From assembly GCA_007449985.2 (NCBI GenBank), contig VIIQ02000096.1, forward strand, positions 62,001 to 126,000: a stretch of 64,000 nucleotides of DNA, read 5' to 3'. Of this stretch, positions 45,701 through 57,563 are shown piece after piece. The stretch comes from Desmodesmus armatus. Its lineage: Eukaryota; Chlorophyta; Chlorophyceae; Sphaeropleales; Scenedesmaceae. The notes under the pieces are model-generated. The model saw only the letters and a list, made by a program, of their open reading frames with translations, was not told the origin of the DNA and made no database searches. Position 1 is the stretch's first letter; each line of letters begins with the position of its first letter. Made by a program: the position numbers and the translations under genes.

Positions 45701-47220
45701 CGTGTCAGCCAGGCATGCGTTGCGCTGTGTTGCGCGAGACCCAGAGCTGCAACATGGCGCAAGGCGGCGTCCCTATGACCACAGGGCCGTTGCCGATGAA
45801 TTGATCGCCTCCAATCACAACAAGCAGCTTGCCTGAAAATGCGGGAGACGCAACGCTCCAGAGTGCACGCTGTGCAGTCTGGGAATTGCAACACAACCCT
45901 GCTGCTGCCTGGCTCTGCTGCTCGTGCTACCATGGCATCTGCTGCCATCACTGCTGTATGCATACAGACACGCGTTGCCACACGGGCTTACAAGCTTCTG
46001 GCCACCCTAGCCAAGGCTTACCAGATCCCCAAGAAGCCAGCCGGGCAGGCATCTGCTGACGTCAGCTGGACGCTCAGCTCAGAGTTTGAGTCGCTGGTTG
46101 GCTATGTGCACAAGGATCTCACACCAGCCCTCAACCACGCCCTGAAGGACCTAGGCACGGTGGGTATCTTGAAGTCAGGATAGTGTTGACGATTGGAGAC
46201 CAGCTTTGCATTAGTGGACACGTTATGACGGCACAACCAAGACATTGGTTGCAGTCATGTCATAGCTCTGGGGTGGGAGGAGAGGCAGCTTGCGGATACA
46301 GTGCTTAGAGGTCTAAATGTGCATGGTGTGCTGGTGTGTGATGTTGCTGCAGGAGAACGATGCTGCCAGTCTGGCACGCGTGAAGAAGGATGCCAAACTC
46401 CTGCCTGCGTTGGTGTACGCAATGGAGGAGTGGGAGCGCAAGCTGGTGTCAACAGGCAAGTACAGAACTTCCGCCGACTTGAGAAGGACAGCTAGTTGAC
46501 CAGCAGGCAGCCCCTGGATGTACAAGTGCATGCATAAGTCTTGGTGGAGACTGGTTGCATTGTGGAGGTTGGTGGCCGGCGTGCCTGCAGCCAAACACGG
46601 CAGCAACCTATCTGCAATTTATACAACAACCACACTGTTGCATCAACATGATGTTGTCACTGACGCTGTTTGTAACTGCTGCCCTGGGTGTTCCAACAGG
46701 CAAGTCAGCCAGCAAGAACCTGCTGCGGGATGCCAAGCGCTCCTTCTGCCGTGACTTTAAAGTCAAGGTGGCGGCAGCACCAGCAGGCCAGCAACAGCAG
46801 GCAGCAGCGGCAGCAGCGGCGGGCGGGGTGGGCAGGGCGCAGGGCCAGCGGGGCAGGACCAAAGGGCCCCAGGGCGGCACAAGCCAGCAGCAGCCCGCAG
46901 GCAGTAGGGGCAGCGCTGGTAGCGGTGGCAGGGCTGCTAGCGGCGGCAGGAGGGGTGGCAGCAGTGCAGGGGCAGAGGAGGAGGAGGAACAGCAGCAGGA
47001 GGAGGAGGAAGAGGAGGGTGTGATGGGGCGGGAAGAGGAAGAGGAGGAAGGGGAGGGAGATGAAGGCGATGTGGAAATGGGTGAAGCAGAGGATGAAGAG
47101 GAGGGTGTGGAGGCATATGAGGAGAACGGGCAGCAGCAGCAGCAGCAGCAGAAACCTGTTGGCAGGGTGGCGGGTGGACAAGGTGCTGGCAGGGCACCCC
47201 TGCAAGGCCGGCAGGCATGA
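36749..47220 (+). CDS. FANCI: FANCI, Fanconi anaemia interstrand-crosslink repair protein, complete
   Basis: Twenty-three exons all join in phase to give 1652 residues: 36749-36937, 37026-37597, 37831-38215, 38547-38770, 38991-39234, 39447-39579, 39795-39924, 40223-40382, 40654-40863, 41217-41402, 41592-41681, 41930-42052, 42324-42479, 42727-42981, 43287-43403, 43596-43976, 44169-44388, 44879-44967, 45144-45285, 45545-45681, 45968-46159, 46353-46455, 46700-47220. Diagnostic segments include LPPILYQVLLLSGSTPGMRC, GVMRRALSQQAPVREALYEG and LQDFVVMLLRKMMYRQDVDG. Near the C-terminus are VGYVHKDLTPALNHALKDLG, RVKKDAKLLPALVYAMEEWE and KSASKNLLRDAKRSFCRDFK. FANCI pairs with FANCD2 on DNA and is monoubiquitinated during crosslink repair. 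It is longer than the human protein (1328) because of low-complexity inserts and a Gly/Gln/Glu-rich tail. The last intron has a GC donor (CAGgcaagt). The position equivalent to the human ubiquitinated lysine appears to be Val513. Confidence 0.93.
44401..44459 (+). repeat. 30-bp imperfect tandem repeat in a FANCI intron
   Basis: Two adjacent copies beginning CCAGTCAACGGCT (44401 and 44431) each end in a GA(C/A)TTT-containing tail, with a few mismatches. They lie in the intron after exon 17. Confidence 0.85.
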
Positions 47221-49530
47221 ACTGACTTGCCTCAACTGTATCTTTGAGATAGGTGGTGTGTCAGCTGCCTGTCGGTCTTTGGACCCAGCAGCATGCATGT
47301 GTTGTTGCGGCCGTGTGTGCACATGCCATGTGTATGTCGATCAACACGTAACAAAGTTTGGTTTTTTCCAGCGCATGTCTTGTGCCAGCAACACTGCCGA
47401 ATGCACTTGGGCGCATGGGGGTTGAGCTGGCATGTGTCATTGGCATTGCTGGCATGCGAAGGGTACAATGGAGTTAGGCTCTGTTCGTGTGCTGAAGCAT
47501 GCATCCTGCAATGACTAACATCAGCAAAGTAAGTCCCGACTGGAGCTGGCCCACCCGGTGCTGGCAGCAACGGGTGCCTTTGTAAACACCATGTGATTGG
47601 GATAACGAAAGAGCGAGACTGTGTCAGCTTGCACGTGCAATGGGCCCTGACAAACACCTAGTAGTACCCTGCTGAGCCGCTGACGCCAGCGGTGCACGGC
47701 TGTCCATTAGGGCACACACTAGCTTGAGAATCTTGTGCAGTGCCACCGCACTGTTCTCTGGCATCAAGTGAGTGCATTTGTCGTGGTTTGAACCATGCTC
47801 ACACCAGAAGTCCTGCCCAACTGTGGCCAGACAAGCATCTGTTCGTGTCAGCACGCCCCAATGGCTCTACAGCAAATGGTGATTGCTCTGTGCACACCAT
47901 GCATTCAGGATGGATGGCTCAGGCTGTGTTATGGAAGAGGTGCATGTGATATGCAGAGATGTCTCTGCATTGCTGTTGCTTGCGGATATCCCCATCATGG
48001 CACGGATGACAGCAGGGTGCTGTTGAGCATGTGCGCATTGATGGTATACATGTGTGTACTTGACACAAGGGTTGCATCCAAGACGCACATGTCGTGATGA
48101 GCAGTGCGTCTTTGCGACAAGGCTTGAGCCCTGCAGCATCAACACATCTCAAGTTGTGACAACAGCAACAAGTGGCACCTATGAGTGCCTCCTAGGGTGG
48201 GATAAGGTGCAGAAGACTCCTGGTAGTCGTTCAGCGTGGCTGCACGCCCTCCCGCCATTGGCACTGGCTTTTCTCTACCCTTCAGCTCACCCATCCGCTA
48301 ACCAATCCCTCACCAAACCCATCTGCTGACCAACTCATGGGTCAGCCATCAGCCAAGTCATTCGCTGACCACTGTAGCAATGCACGTTACAGGAGAGGAA
48401 CCCATGCGTGTCTGTACACAGACTGTATTATTTATGTCTTGTGTGGGCCACATCACGCTAGCTAACTATAACGTTATGTTATCATTGCCAGGCATATCAT
48501 GCTGTCGGCTGTGACCCGGTGAGGCATCACTGTACAGTACATACATGTATGGATGATCCTCCTGCTGCTGCCGCCGCAGCTGTTCAGGTTGGTGTGGCCC
48601 CTGCCTCGGGGGTTACATGGCAGCGCTGCTTTGCTGGAAATCATAAGGGATCAGCATCTGGCATAGTTTGACAGTACCATGATTCACAATGCACCTCAGG
48701 CCATGTGTGGGTTGATCCGATCAACAGTGTGTGGCTGGTGCCGAAAGAAGCTGGGGTTGCGCATTGTGGCTGCCGGGAGCATATCGCTGTTTCATCAGTT
48801 CTATCCTGATGATGTGGTCACCAGAGACTTCTTCTAGAGTCTGAGGGTGCTCCCGCATGGTCCGGCACTGGCTGTGACCAATCGCATTTGAGCAGCAGCT
48901 TTGGCATCTTGCATCATGGATGTCTGGCATGCGTTCCAGCAAACAGGGCAACTAGCGGCGGTGTAATAACTGGAGGGGGGAAGGCAAAGTGGCGACAACC
49001 GCTCAGCGGGAGATCGCATGAACAGGCATGACAACTGAACTCGGCGGAGCCCAAACCGATATGACAGAAATAACACGTCGCTTCATCTGCGCCCAGTTGT
49101 GAATACAAATAAGATTGTAACTCTTTACTGTCGGACGTTTTGTGTCCCTTCCATATCTCCTCCTTCGCCTCGAAGTGGATATCGCAAATCGCAACCGCGA
49201 TTCGCCGAATACCTGAGCTTGCCTGGGAGCCGCTGCCTGTGTCTCCGTGGCTGGCAAGAAAGAATATCGAACCTTTGAAACTCACGTCGCCTGCAGCAGC
49301 TGGTTCAGCGTTGCGGATTGGCGGCCGCTTGCCTGCCACTGGAAGGTGAGTCCTTGCATCCAAGCCAGCTGTGCATGAGCTGTGCTGGTCGGGGATGCAC
49401 GGAACACTCGTCCATATGGGTACACGAGCAGATCCGAGTGGTCTGCGAGTCCGGACTGCGTGTGACACCTGCGCCTGTGCTGCTGTTGCTGCTGTTGCCA
49501 CCGCTGCCAACGTTGCTGTCTTGCTTGCAG
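47221..49530. other. Intergenic interval upstream of the Pmp-like gene
   Basis: It contains the FANCI 3' flank with a TGTAA at 47581-47585. Near its right end is a likely untranslated or short 5' exon of the next gene ending CTGGAAG before gtgagt (about 49345). A 198-residue minus-strand frame (49510-48914) was examined and not accepted. I see no RNA gene. Confidence 0.45.
47581..47585 (+). terminator. TGTAA polyadenylation-type signal of FANCI
   Basis: A TGTAA pentamer 361 bp downstream of the FANCI stop codon. Assignment is by motif and position only. Confidence 0.3.
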
Positions 49531-52500
49531 GCTTGCATGGGCTGTGCTGGCATGTCTCTCTCTTGTGTGCACCACTGTTTTTGTCGTCAGGGCTGACCCA
49601 CAGCTGGCCACATCACACTGCAAGCTGACGATCATTGGTGGTGATGAAGACAAGCTGCAGCAGGCAAGCATGGCCTGCACTGGTGCCCCCACAGCCACGG
49701 TCCTCCTCAACTCCACCTACCTTGGTAAATTCCAGCTGAATTTTGCTGGTGTCAACCTGGTCGCCAGCTGTGCATCCAAGGTGACTGACGGAGCGCCCTG
49801 CTTGATCACCATATGCAGCGGCTCCATGGTGCTGCGGGACAGCAGTGTGTCCCGGGTGCCAGACGTACCCTTGGCTGGTCTGGTGTGTGTGGTGCACGAC
49901 AGCAGGCTGGAGGTGTATGACAGCACCTTTGCCAACAACGAGGTCAGGCCGCTGATGGTTGGGGACCAAGCAGACTTGGTGCTTCATGCCAGCAATGTCT
50001 CAAACAACGATGTTGGCAATAGTTCTGGTGGTGGTATGTGGGTGGAGGGTGATGCGCATGTGACGCTCAAAGGTGGCAGCATGGTGCAAAACAATACTGC
50101 AGGCAAGTCTGGTGGAGGGGTTATTGTGAGAGGCAATGCGCGTGTCATTGTTGCGGATGGCAGTACTGTCAGCAACAACAATGCTTTGGGAGGCGGCGGA
50201 GGGTTGAGTGCATTGGACAATGCTACTATCACCCTGACTGGTGGCAGCAGCGTGCACCAAAACATTGCAAATATGAGTGGTGGTGGGGTCCATGTGGTTG
50301 ACAGTGCCCATGTCATTGTTGCAAATGGCAGTGCTGTCAGCAACAACAATGCTTTGCATGGATGGGGCGGAGGCATGAATGCATTAGGGAACGCAACCAT
50401 CACCCTCTCTGGTGGCAGCAGCGTGGACCACAACACGGCCAACAGGAGTGGTGGGGGTGTTGCTGTTGCTAACAGTGTTGTGGTGACCGTTCTAATCAGC
50501 AGTATCCACAACAACACTGCTGCTAGGTCTGGTGGTGGCTTGTTTGCTGAAGACACAGCCCAGGTGACCTTCACCAACAGCAGCCTGTCTGGCAACACAG
50601 CCGGGTCTGGTGGTGGGGGTGTCAGCGTGTATGGCAGTGCCCATGTCACTGTTGCCAATGGCAGTACTGTCAGCAACAATATGGTGGTGGAGGGAGGGGG
50701 TGGAGGGCTTGATGCATGGGGCACTGCAACCATCACCCTTACGGGTGGCAGCAGTGTGTACCAAAACATTGCAAATATGAGTGGTGGTGGGGTCCATGTG
50801 TTTGACAGTGCCCATGTCACTGTCGACAATGGCAGTGCTGTCAGCAGCAACAATGCTTTGCATGGATGGGGTGGAGGCATGAATGCAGTAGGAAACTCAA
50901 CCATCAACCTCTCTGGTGGTAGCAGTGTGCACCACAACAAGGCCAACAGGACTGGTGGGGGTGTTGCTGTTGCTGACAGTGTGGTGACCATGAATAACAG
51001 CAGTGTCCACAGCAACACTGCTGCTAGGTCTGGTGGTGGTTTCAGTGCTGAAGGCAAAGCCATGGTTACCATCAGCCAAAGCAGCCTGTCTGGCAACAGG
51101 GCACAATCGGGATGGGGTGGAGGGTTGTATGCATTAGGAAATGCAAACATCACTCTCACTGGTGGCAGCAGTGTGAACCACAACAAGGCCAACAGGAGTG
51201 GTGGGGGTGTTGCTGTTGCTGACAGTGTTGTGATGCTAATGCATAACAGCAGAGTGCACAACAACACTGCTGCTATGTCTGGTGGTGGCTTGTTTGCTCA
51301 AGACACAGCGCAGGTGACCTTCGCCAACAGCAGCCTGTCTGGCAACACAGCCGGGTCTGGTGGTGGGGGTGTGAGTGTGTATGGCAGTGCCCATGTCACT
51401 GTTGCCAATGGCAGTATTGTCAGCAACAATCTGGTGGTGGAGGGAGGGGGTGGAGGGCTGGAAGCATGGGGCACTGCAACCATCACCCTTACTGGTGGCA
51501 GCAGTGTGTATCAAAACACTGCAAATATGAGTGGTGGTGGGATGCATGTGTTTGAGAGTGCCCATGTCATTGTTGCTAATGGCAGTGCTGTCAGCAACAA
51601 CAATGCTTTGCATGGATGGGGTGGAGGCATGAATGCAGTAGGAAACTCAACCATCAGCCTCTCTGGTGGTAGCAGCATGCACCGCAACACGGCCAACAGG
51701 AGTGGTGGAGGTGTTGCTGTTGCTGACAGTGTTGTGATGCTAATGCATAACAGCAGAGTACACAACAACACTGCTGCTATGTCTGGTGGTGGCTTGTTTG
51801 CTCAAGACACAGCGCAGGTGACCTTCGCCAACAGCAGCCTGTCTGGCAACACAGCCGGGTCTGGTGGTGGGGGTGTGAGTGTGTATGGCAGTGCCCATGT
51901 CACTGTTGCCAATGGCAGTATTGTCAGCAACAATCTGGTGGTGGAGGGAGGGGGTGGAGGGCTGGAAGCATGGGGCACTGCAACCATCACCCTTACTGGT
52001 GGCAGCAGTGTGTATCAAAACACTGCAAATATGAGTGGTGGTGGGGTGCATGTGTTTGAGAGTGCCCATGTCATTGTTGCTAATGGCAGTGCTGTCAGCA
52101 ACAACAATGCTTTGCATGGATGGGGTGGAGGCATGAATGCAGTAGGAAACTCAACCATCAGCCTCTCTGGTGGTAGCAGCATGCACCGCAACACGGCCAA
52201 CAGGAGTGGTGGAGGTGTTGCTGTTGCTGACAGTGTTGTGATGCTAATGCATAACAACAGTGTACACAACAACACTGCTGCTGAGTCTGGTGGTGGCTTG
52301 TTTGCTGAAGACACAGCGCAGGTGACCTTCGCCAACAGCAGCCTGTCTGGCAACACAGCCGGGTCTGGTGGTGGGGGTGTGAGTGTCTTTGGCAGTGCCC
52401 ATGTCACTGTTGCCAATGGCAGTACTGTCAGCAACAATCTGGTGGTGGAGGGAGGGGGTGGAGGGCTGATTGCATCGGACACTGCAACCATCACCCTTAC

Positions 52501-55289
52501 TGGTGGCAGCCGTGTGCACCATAACGTTGCTGATATGAGTGGTGGGGGGGGTGCTTGTGTTTGACAGTGCCCATGTCACTGTCGAAGATGGCAGTGCTGT
52601 CAGCAACAACAATGCTTTGCAGGGATGGGGTGGAGGCATGAATGCATTAGGGAACGCTACTATCGCACTTAATGGTGGCAGCAGTGTGCACCACAACAAG
52701 GCCAACAGGAGTGGTGGGGGTGTTGTTGTTGCTGAGAGTGCTGTGGTGGCCGTGCATAACAGCAGTGTACACAACAACACTGCTGCTGAGTCTGGTGGTG
52801 GCTTGTTTGCTGAAGACACAGCGCAGGTGACCTTCACCAACAGCAGTGTACACAACAACACTGCTGCCGATTTTGGGGGTGGTGTGTTTGCTATGGACAC
52901 TGGCAAATTAACCATTTTCAACAGCACAGTTCATAGCAACACTGCACACAGGGCTGGCGGCGGCATAGAGGCATTTGAGTATGTGTATGTGCTGATCAGC
53001 AGTAGTTGCATCTACAACAACCGAGCCCTGGACGGCTCTGGTGGTGGTATTGATGTGCTGGGCTCAGTTGTGTTGAACATCAGTGGTGACTGTAGCATTA
53101 CTAACAACAGCTGCACAGGAGGGGTGGGTGGAGGTATCGCTGTTGGGATGCTTAATGAGGCCGGGCTTCGCTTTGGCCACATGGGTCGGGTGGAGGTTGA
53201 TGCTGATGCTCTCGCTGGTCGAAGGAACTTCAGCACTCTCGTCACCATCAGCAACAGCAGCATCACCAACAACACCAGCAACGGTGGTGCTGGCGGGGGG
53301 ATGGCGGTGGTGGCCGAGTCAACAGTCACTCTGCTGAATGGTACCCGGGTCAAGGGCAATTTTGCTGTCAATAGCTCAGGTGGGGCGGTGATGGTGATAG
53401 GTTCTGCATCCTTTGCGGCAGATGACACAGTTGTGTGGTCAGGCAACAGTGTGCCTCAGGCACAAACCTACGGTAGCTTTGTGGGAAGCACACTTGCTGC
53501 ATTTGGCAACTCTAAGGTCACGCTCCCCTCCCATGGTGCACTGACAAAGTGCAACAGTAGTGTCTACCTGGGCAGGATCCCTTGTGGTGTCGGAGAGACC
53601 CTACAACATGATGTCTGTCTGTGTTGCCCTCCGCACACCTTCAGTTTCACCAACACCACCTGCACAATGTGTCCAGCCAATGCTGCATGTCCTGGAGCCA
53701 GCATTGTGGAGCCGCTGCCTGGTTATTGGTCGTCTGCCCCTACCTCTATCCAGATGCACCGTTGCCCTCTGTATAAGACTGCGTGTGACTATGTCGATCA
53801 GTCTCACATGTGCAAGCCCGGGTACCGCGGGACCTTGTGTGGTGACTGCCAGCTGCCAGAGTATGGCATGTTGAGCCCTATGCGGTGTGGCAAGTGCATG
53901 CGCCCCCCTGTACAGCTTGGCTTGTACCTGTTTCTGAGCTCTCTGACCACTTCGTTCGTGACTTACACGGTTCATGCCACCTGGCAAGAGAACCTGAGAG
54001 GGGACCGCACAGTCCTCATCACTGACAATATCAAGGTGCTGGTGTTGTTCCTACAGTACCTTGTCATCATCGGCAGTGTTTCAGTGCCGTGGCCGCTGCT
54101 AGATGCGCAACAGTGGCTGCAAGCTGTAGGCATTGTGGTCACCATGGGGACAGGTCAGGCATTGTCGCTCGATTGCTGGTTGTATCACTACATGGGCCAA
54201 AGTGTGGTCCCCATCGCCATCCAGCGCTTGTTGGTGAACTTCCTGGTACCAGTGTGTGTGCTGGTGGTGGTGTTGCTGCTACAATGGTTTTGGTGGACCC
54301 TGCTGCGTTGGTTGGTGCCTCTGTTCATGCAGTCAAGGCGGGCCGCAAGTGCCACACAGTCCAGCAGGCAGAGCCCTTGGGTGCTGCTGCGCAAGCTGCC
54401 TGTGACTGTGCTGGTGCTGGCGTTCTACGCCTTCCCCACCCTGGTTCGCGCGTCCCTCAGCTTTTTTGCATGCCTCACAATCGATGAGCCGCTCACTGCT
54501 GTTGTGCCGTTTGGTGTCACTGCCACCCTCACCCACCGCTGGGGTTACTGGGTCAGCGCAATAGACCAGGAATGCTTTGCTGGGTATCACCTGCGCTGGG
54601 CTATGGGCCTTGGTGTGCCCTCCGTTCTGTTGTGGTGTGTTGCTGTGCCTGTTGCCATGGGTTTGGGGCTGTACATGTGCCGCAGTCGGGCTGACAGCGA
54701 CAGCTTCAGGGAGCACTTTGGCTTCCTGTACCGCACCTACAGGCCCGAGTGCATGTGGTGGGAGGCTGTGTGGGCTGCACGCACTGTGCTGCTGACCCTG
54801 ATCTCAGTCTTTTCGTTCCCAATGCAGCGCTACTATTCTGTGCTGAGCTTGCTGCTGGTCTTTTGGGCCAGTGCTGCGCTGCAGATTGTGTTCCAGCCAT
54901 ACGCTGTGCCCACATTGCACCGCATGCACTTGGTGTCAACGTCCTGCCTGGCGGCCACCACCCTGGGGGCACTGGCCATGTTCGCCTATGACATTCAGGA
55001 GTCCACTGCATATGCGCTGCGCATCGCCATCACGGTGCTGGTGTTTGTGATCAACCTGGCGTTTGTGGGTTGGTGCTGCCTGAAGCTGGCGCCTGCACTC
55101 ATGGCAAAGGTGGCTGCAGTCTTCGCCACAGTCAAGAAGTGGGTGCTGCGTGGTGTGCAGCGTGTCTTGGCATGCATGGGCTACCCAGTCAGTGCTGCCA
55201 CGCGGCGTGCTGTAGGCAGCAATGCAGGGCATGAAGGTGAGGCCGGCAAAGATCCCAGCACCCTCGGCCCAGTTGCTGAGCGTGTGTAG
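49531..55289 (+). CDS. Giant Pmp-like beta-helix repeat protein with C-terminal multi-pass membrane domain (one frameshift)
   Basis: The reading opens after tgcag at 49531 with a signal-peptide-like stretch (LAWAVLACLSLVCTTVFVVR). About 1100 residues of Gly/Asn/Ser-rich repeats follow (for example SGGGLFAEDTAQVTFTNSSL, GNTAGSGGGGVSVYGSAHVT), resembling chlamydial Pmp / right-handed beta-helix repeats with FxxN and GG motifs. Then come a Cys-rich EGF/ephrin-receptor-like region (CLCCPPHTFSFTNTTCTMCP, CKPGYRGTLCGDC) and about eight to ten hydrophobic segments (for example LGLYLFLSSLTTSFVTYTV, VPVCVLVVVLLLQWFWWTLL, AITVLVFVINLAFVG). It ends at TAG 55289. The frame is broken at an 8-G run (52544-52551): SGGGG reads to a TGA at 52562-52564, and the +1 reading continues seamlessly (VLVFDSAHVTVEDGS). 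Sequence error, programmed slip or mutation are all possible. This architecture is known in green-algal genomes as surface/adhesion or TRP-like proteins of unknown role. The first exon with the start codon was not identified. Confidence 0.8.
51232..52260 (+). repeat. Near-identical 504-bp (168-codon) tandem repeats inside the Pmp-like gene
   Basis: The segment starting GATGCTAATGCATAACAGCA at 51232 recurs at 51736 and begins a third time at 52240, a period of 504 bp. The first two copies differ only at scattered bases. Each unit encodes several beta-helix rungs including FAQDTAQVTFANSS, VVEGGGGGLEAWGTA and GNSTISLSGGSSMHRN. The period keeps the reading frame. Confidence 0.93.
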
Positions 55290-56435
55290 GCAGGTGGATT
55301 CAAGGCACCTGGTGTGGCATGCATGCAGCCATGCATGCTGTCTAGACAGATCTCTGGTTGCTGCCACAGTAGGCCCTGCACTTTAAGTCGGACTCAGTCA
55401 CAGTGCGGCAAGTCCTGACAAGGCTGATTAGGCTAGTTAGCAAGGGGTGTGTCCACTGCGACATGCATATCATTGTGTTGGATTTAGGCGACGTGTGTGC
55501 CAGGCAGATGGTTGGTCGATTGGCAACTTGCCTCTTGTTTCTGCCACAGCTCAGCAAGCTGTTGTCATGGTTGTCAGTGTGGCGTGGATGCTTTGGTGCT
55601 GGTACGCATTTCGGCATCGTTGTGGATCACTCGGGAGTCCCGGAGCGTGGCGCTTCACAAGTCTTGCATTGCTGGCATAGGGTTGTGCTGCCAGCAGTGC
55701 TGGTGCAGCAGGACTATTTCAGCAGGACTGTTGTCACGGTTGGTGAGCTGTGGTGCATGCCATGCTGCAGCAGCCAAACTGTTGCGTGGCTGATGTTACT
55801 AACCACATCACTGATCCGGGTCGGGCATCAAGGGTGACTTGTGATTGCCTCTCCTGCTGGGCCCAGGCTGGCTGGGTCACACTGCCGCTGGCAACACTTG
55901 CTTGGCTCAGTGGGCATCTTGCTTGGATGGTGTGTATGATGCACAGTGTGGCTATCTCACCGACGGTCTCTCTACAAGACGGTCTCTCTTGACAATGGTT
56001 GGAAAGACTTGCTGCTCCGCCCATCCCTGCTTGGGGTTGATCATAGCGTGTTTGATGTGTGAGATTGTACTGCAAACGGTTGGACAGTTTGCCTGATTTG
56101 TGCTTAGCAGGCCCCAGCGGTGCATCAGTCAGTCGCGCCTGGCGTCAGACGCTCTGACGGGGTTGTCTTGGCCGGCCAGGCGCCTGTGTTCACCAGCTTG
56201 ATACGTCTCAATTCATAGTGACTTGTGGCTCAGGGTTCATCTACAGCTATGTGCTATTTTTGTTTCACGGCTGATGTGTTTCTGTACATGTAACGTTGCT
56301 GTGACATACACTGTGATGTGCATTGCAACCAATTTGTCCTGCGGAGAGCTGGTGTAGCGTGGGCAAGCAGCAACAGCCGGACGCAGCAGCTGAACAGACA
56401 CATGACGCTCTGCGTCAGCAATCATGACCCCAATC
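55290..56435. other. 3' flank of the Pmp-like gene / intergenic
   Basis: No gene supported. A short duplication GACGGTCTCTCT occurs around 55962-55990 and a TGTAA near 56289. Confidence 0.45.
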
Positions 56436-56723
56436 AGGGTAGGGGTTAGTTGAAAGTGACACAAGGAGTTTTTCTAGTAGGAGGGAGGGCTAGGGGCATT
56501 CCGGCTCCAGACCATGCCCCCAGGGGTGGGAGCATTGGGCCTTGCAGGGAGCCTGCTGCTAAGCCTGCAATATGCCTGAAATCAGGGCAGTTTGGGGCCT
56601 CGGGAGGGGGGGGGGGGCATGGGGCATTTTTCAGCCTGAGCCTCCCAGTCAATGCCCCTAGGGGTGGGGGCATTTTGAGAGCCTGACAGAAAAACTCCCT
56701 GTGTGACTTTCAACAAATACCCT
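56436..56723. mobile_element. MITE-like element with about 38-bp terminal inverted repeats
   Basis: The left end AGGGTA..GTTGAAAGTGACACA..GGAGTTTTTCT (56436-56476) matches the reverse complement of the right end (AGAAAAACTCCCTGTGTGAC..CAAC..TACCCT, ending 56723) with few mismatches. The 288-bp element has no coding capacity. Inside are two AGGGGTGGG(A/G)GCATT motifs, an inverted GGGGCATT/AATGCCCC pair and a poly-G run. No clear target-site duplication was seen (flanks AATC and CACT). It is a likely non-autonomous DNA transposon. Confidence 0.72.
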
Positions 56724-57563
56724 CACTGCTGATGATCAGAATTGAAGCACCTACTGCTGCCATAGCGCCTAGTGCCGCTGACATGCAAGCAAAAACAACC
56801 AGACTTGCGGAAGGTACCTTCTTGCCAAAGCCACCGTACTGCACAGGTCTGACCAGTGGAGTCCTTGCCAGGCCACATACCGTCTGTGCTTTCTTGACAG
56901 TCTACGGGAAGCATCACCAACCTTGCTGGTACAAGTTAAGGTCAAGTTTGTTTACCTGACACTCTGCAGACATCCTCCACTAACACCACCAGGGTTGGCC
57001 AACCAACTACAGACCCCACAACTGACCCAACAACTGGACTGGGGGTTGCTTCTGACCCTCTCAGCATATGCAAACATGGGACTGCATGCATGTGATGTGT
57101 CCGAGTACATCACCAAGGCAATGAACAGCCTATGGGGCTGCATGGAAACCGCACGCAAGCCTCTACTGCATGACCATGGCTGGCATGCTGGCCATGGCTC
57201 AGTGCATCTCTACCACACCACAGGGCATGTGATGCATGTGCTAGTCAGGCCCAGCCACTACACAGGCGGGGAAGGCACACCTTCAACAACCCATGGGGTG
57301 GCCATGCACCAAACCACACCGGACCTCTGCAGCAGTGCCACAACTAAACATGCTCTCAGTGCGCCAAAACAGCCAGGGACAAGAACAACAGATATGCAGG
57401 CCATAGTACGTGCCACCTCCGAGGGCCTGCAGTTGCTTTGGAAGCTACCTAAGCCTTGCATGCCATGCGGCTTCACTGCCAAGCGGCTTCACTGCCAATT
57501 CATGTGCATGTGCAAGCCATTCACCCTGGCATGCTGCAAGTGCAGCTATGGGCCTGCTGTACT
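56724..57563. other. Interval between MITE and LINE fragment
   Basis: An open frame on the plus strand (56923-57588) spans most of it, but its composition (His/Thr/Cys-rich, no domain) gives no support for a gene. Confidence 0.35.

Noticed and set aside
46705..47322. 205-codon minus-strand frame opposite the last FANCI exon
   Set aside because: Leu/Ala-rich shadow of the Glu/Gln/Gly-rich FANCI tail.
48914..49510. 198-codon minus-strand frame upstream of the Pmp-like gene
   Set aside because: Short stretches look protein-like (HIGLGSAEFSCHACSCDLP) but there is no recognisable domain, and the region fits the 5' leader of the rightward gene.
49984..51267. 427-codon minus-strand frame (and similar ones at 51236-52927) opposite the Pmp-like gene
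   Set aside because: Its Pro/Leu/Thr-rich repeats are the exact antisense of Gly/Asn/Ser codons of the repeat gene; no start context or independent domain.
50000..52900. Regular repeats considered as a CRISPR-like array
   Set aside because: The repeats are coding, in frame, diverged and without unique spacers; this is eukaryotic nuclear DNA.
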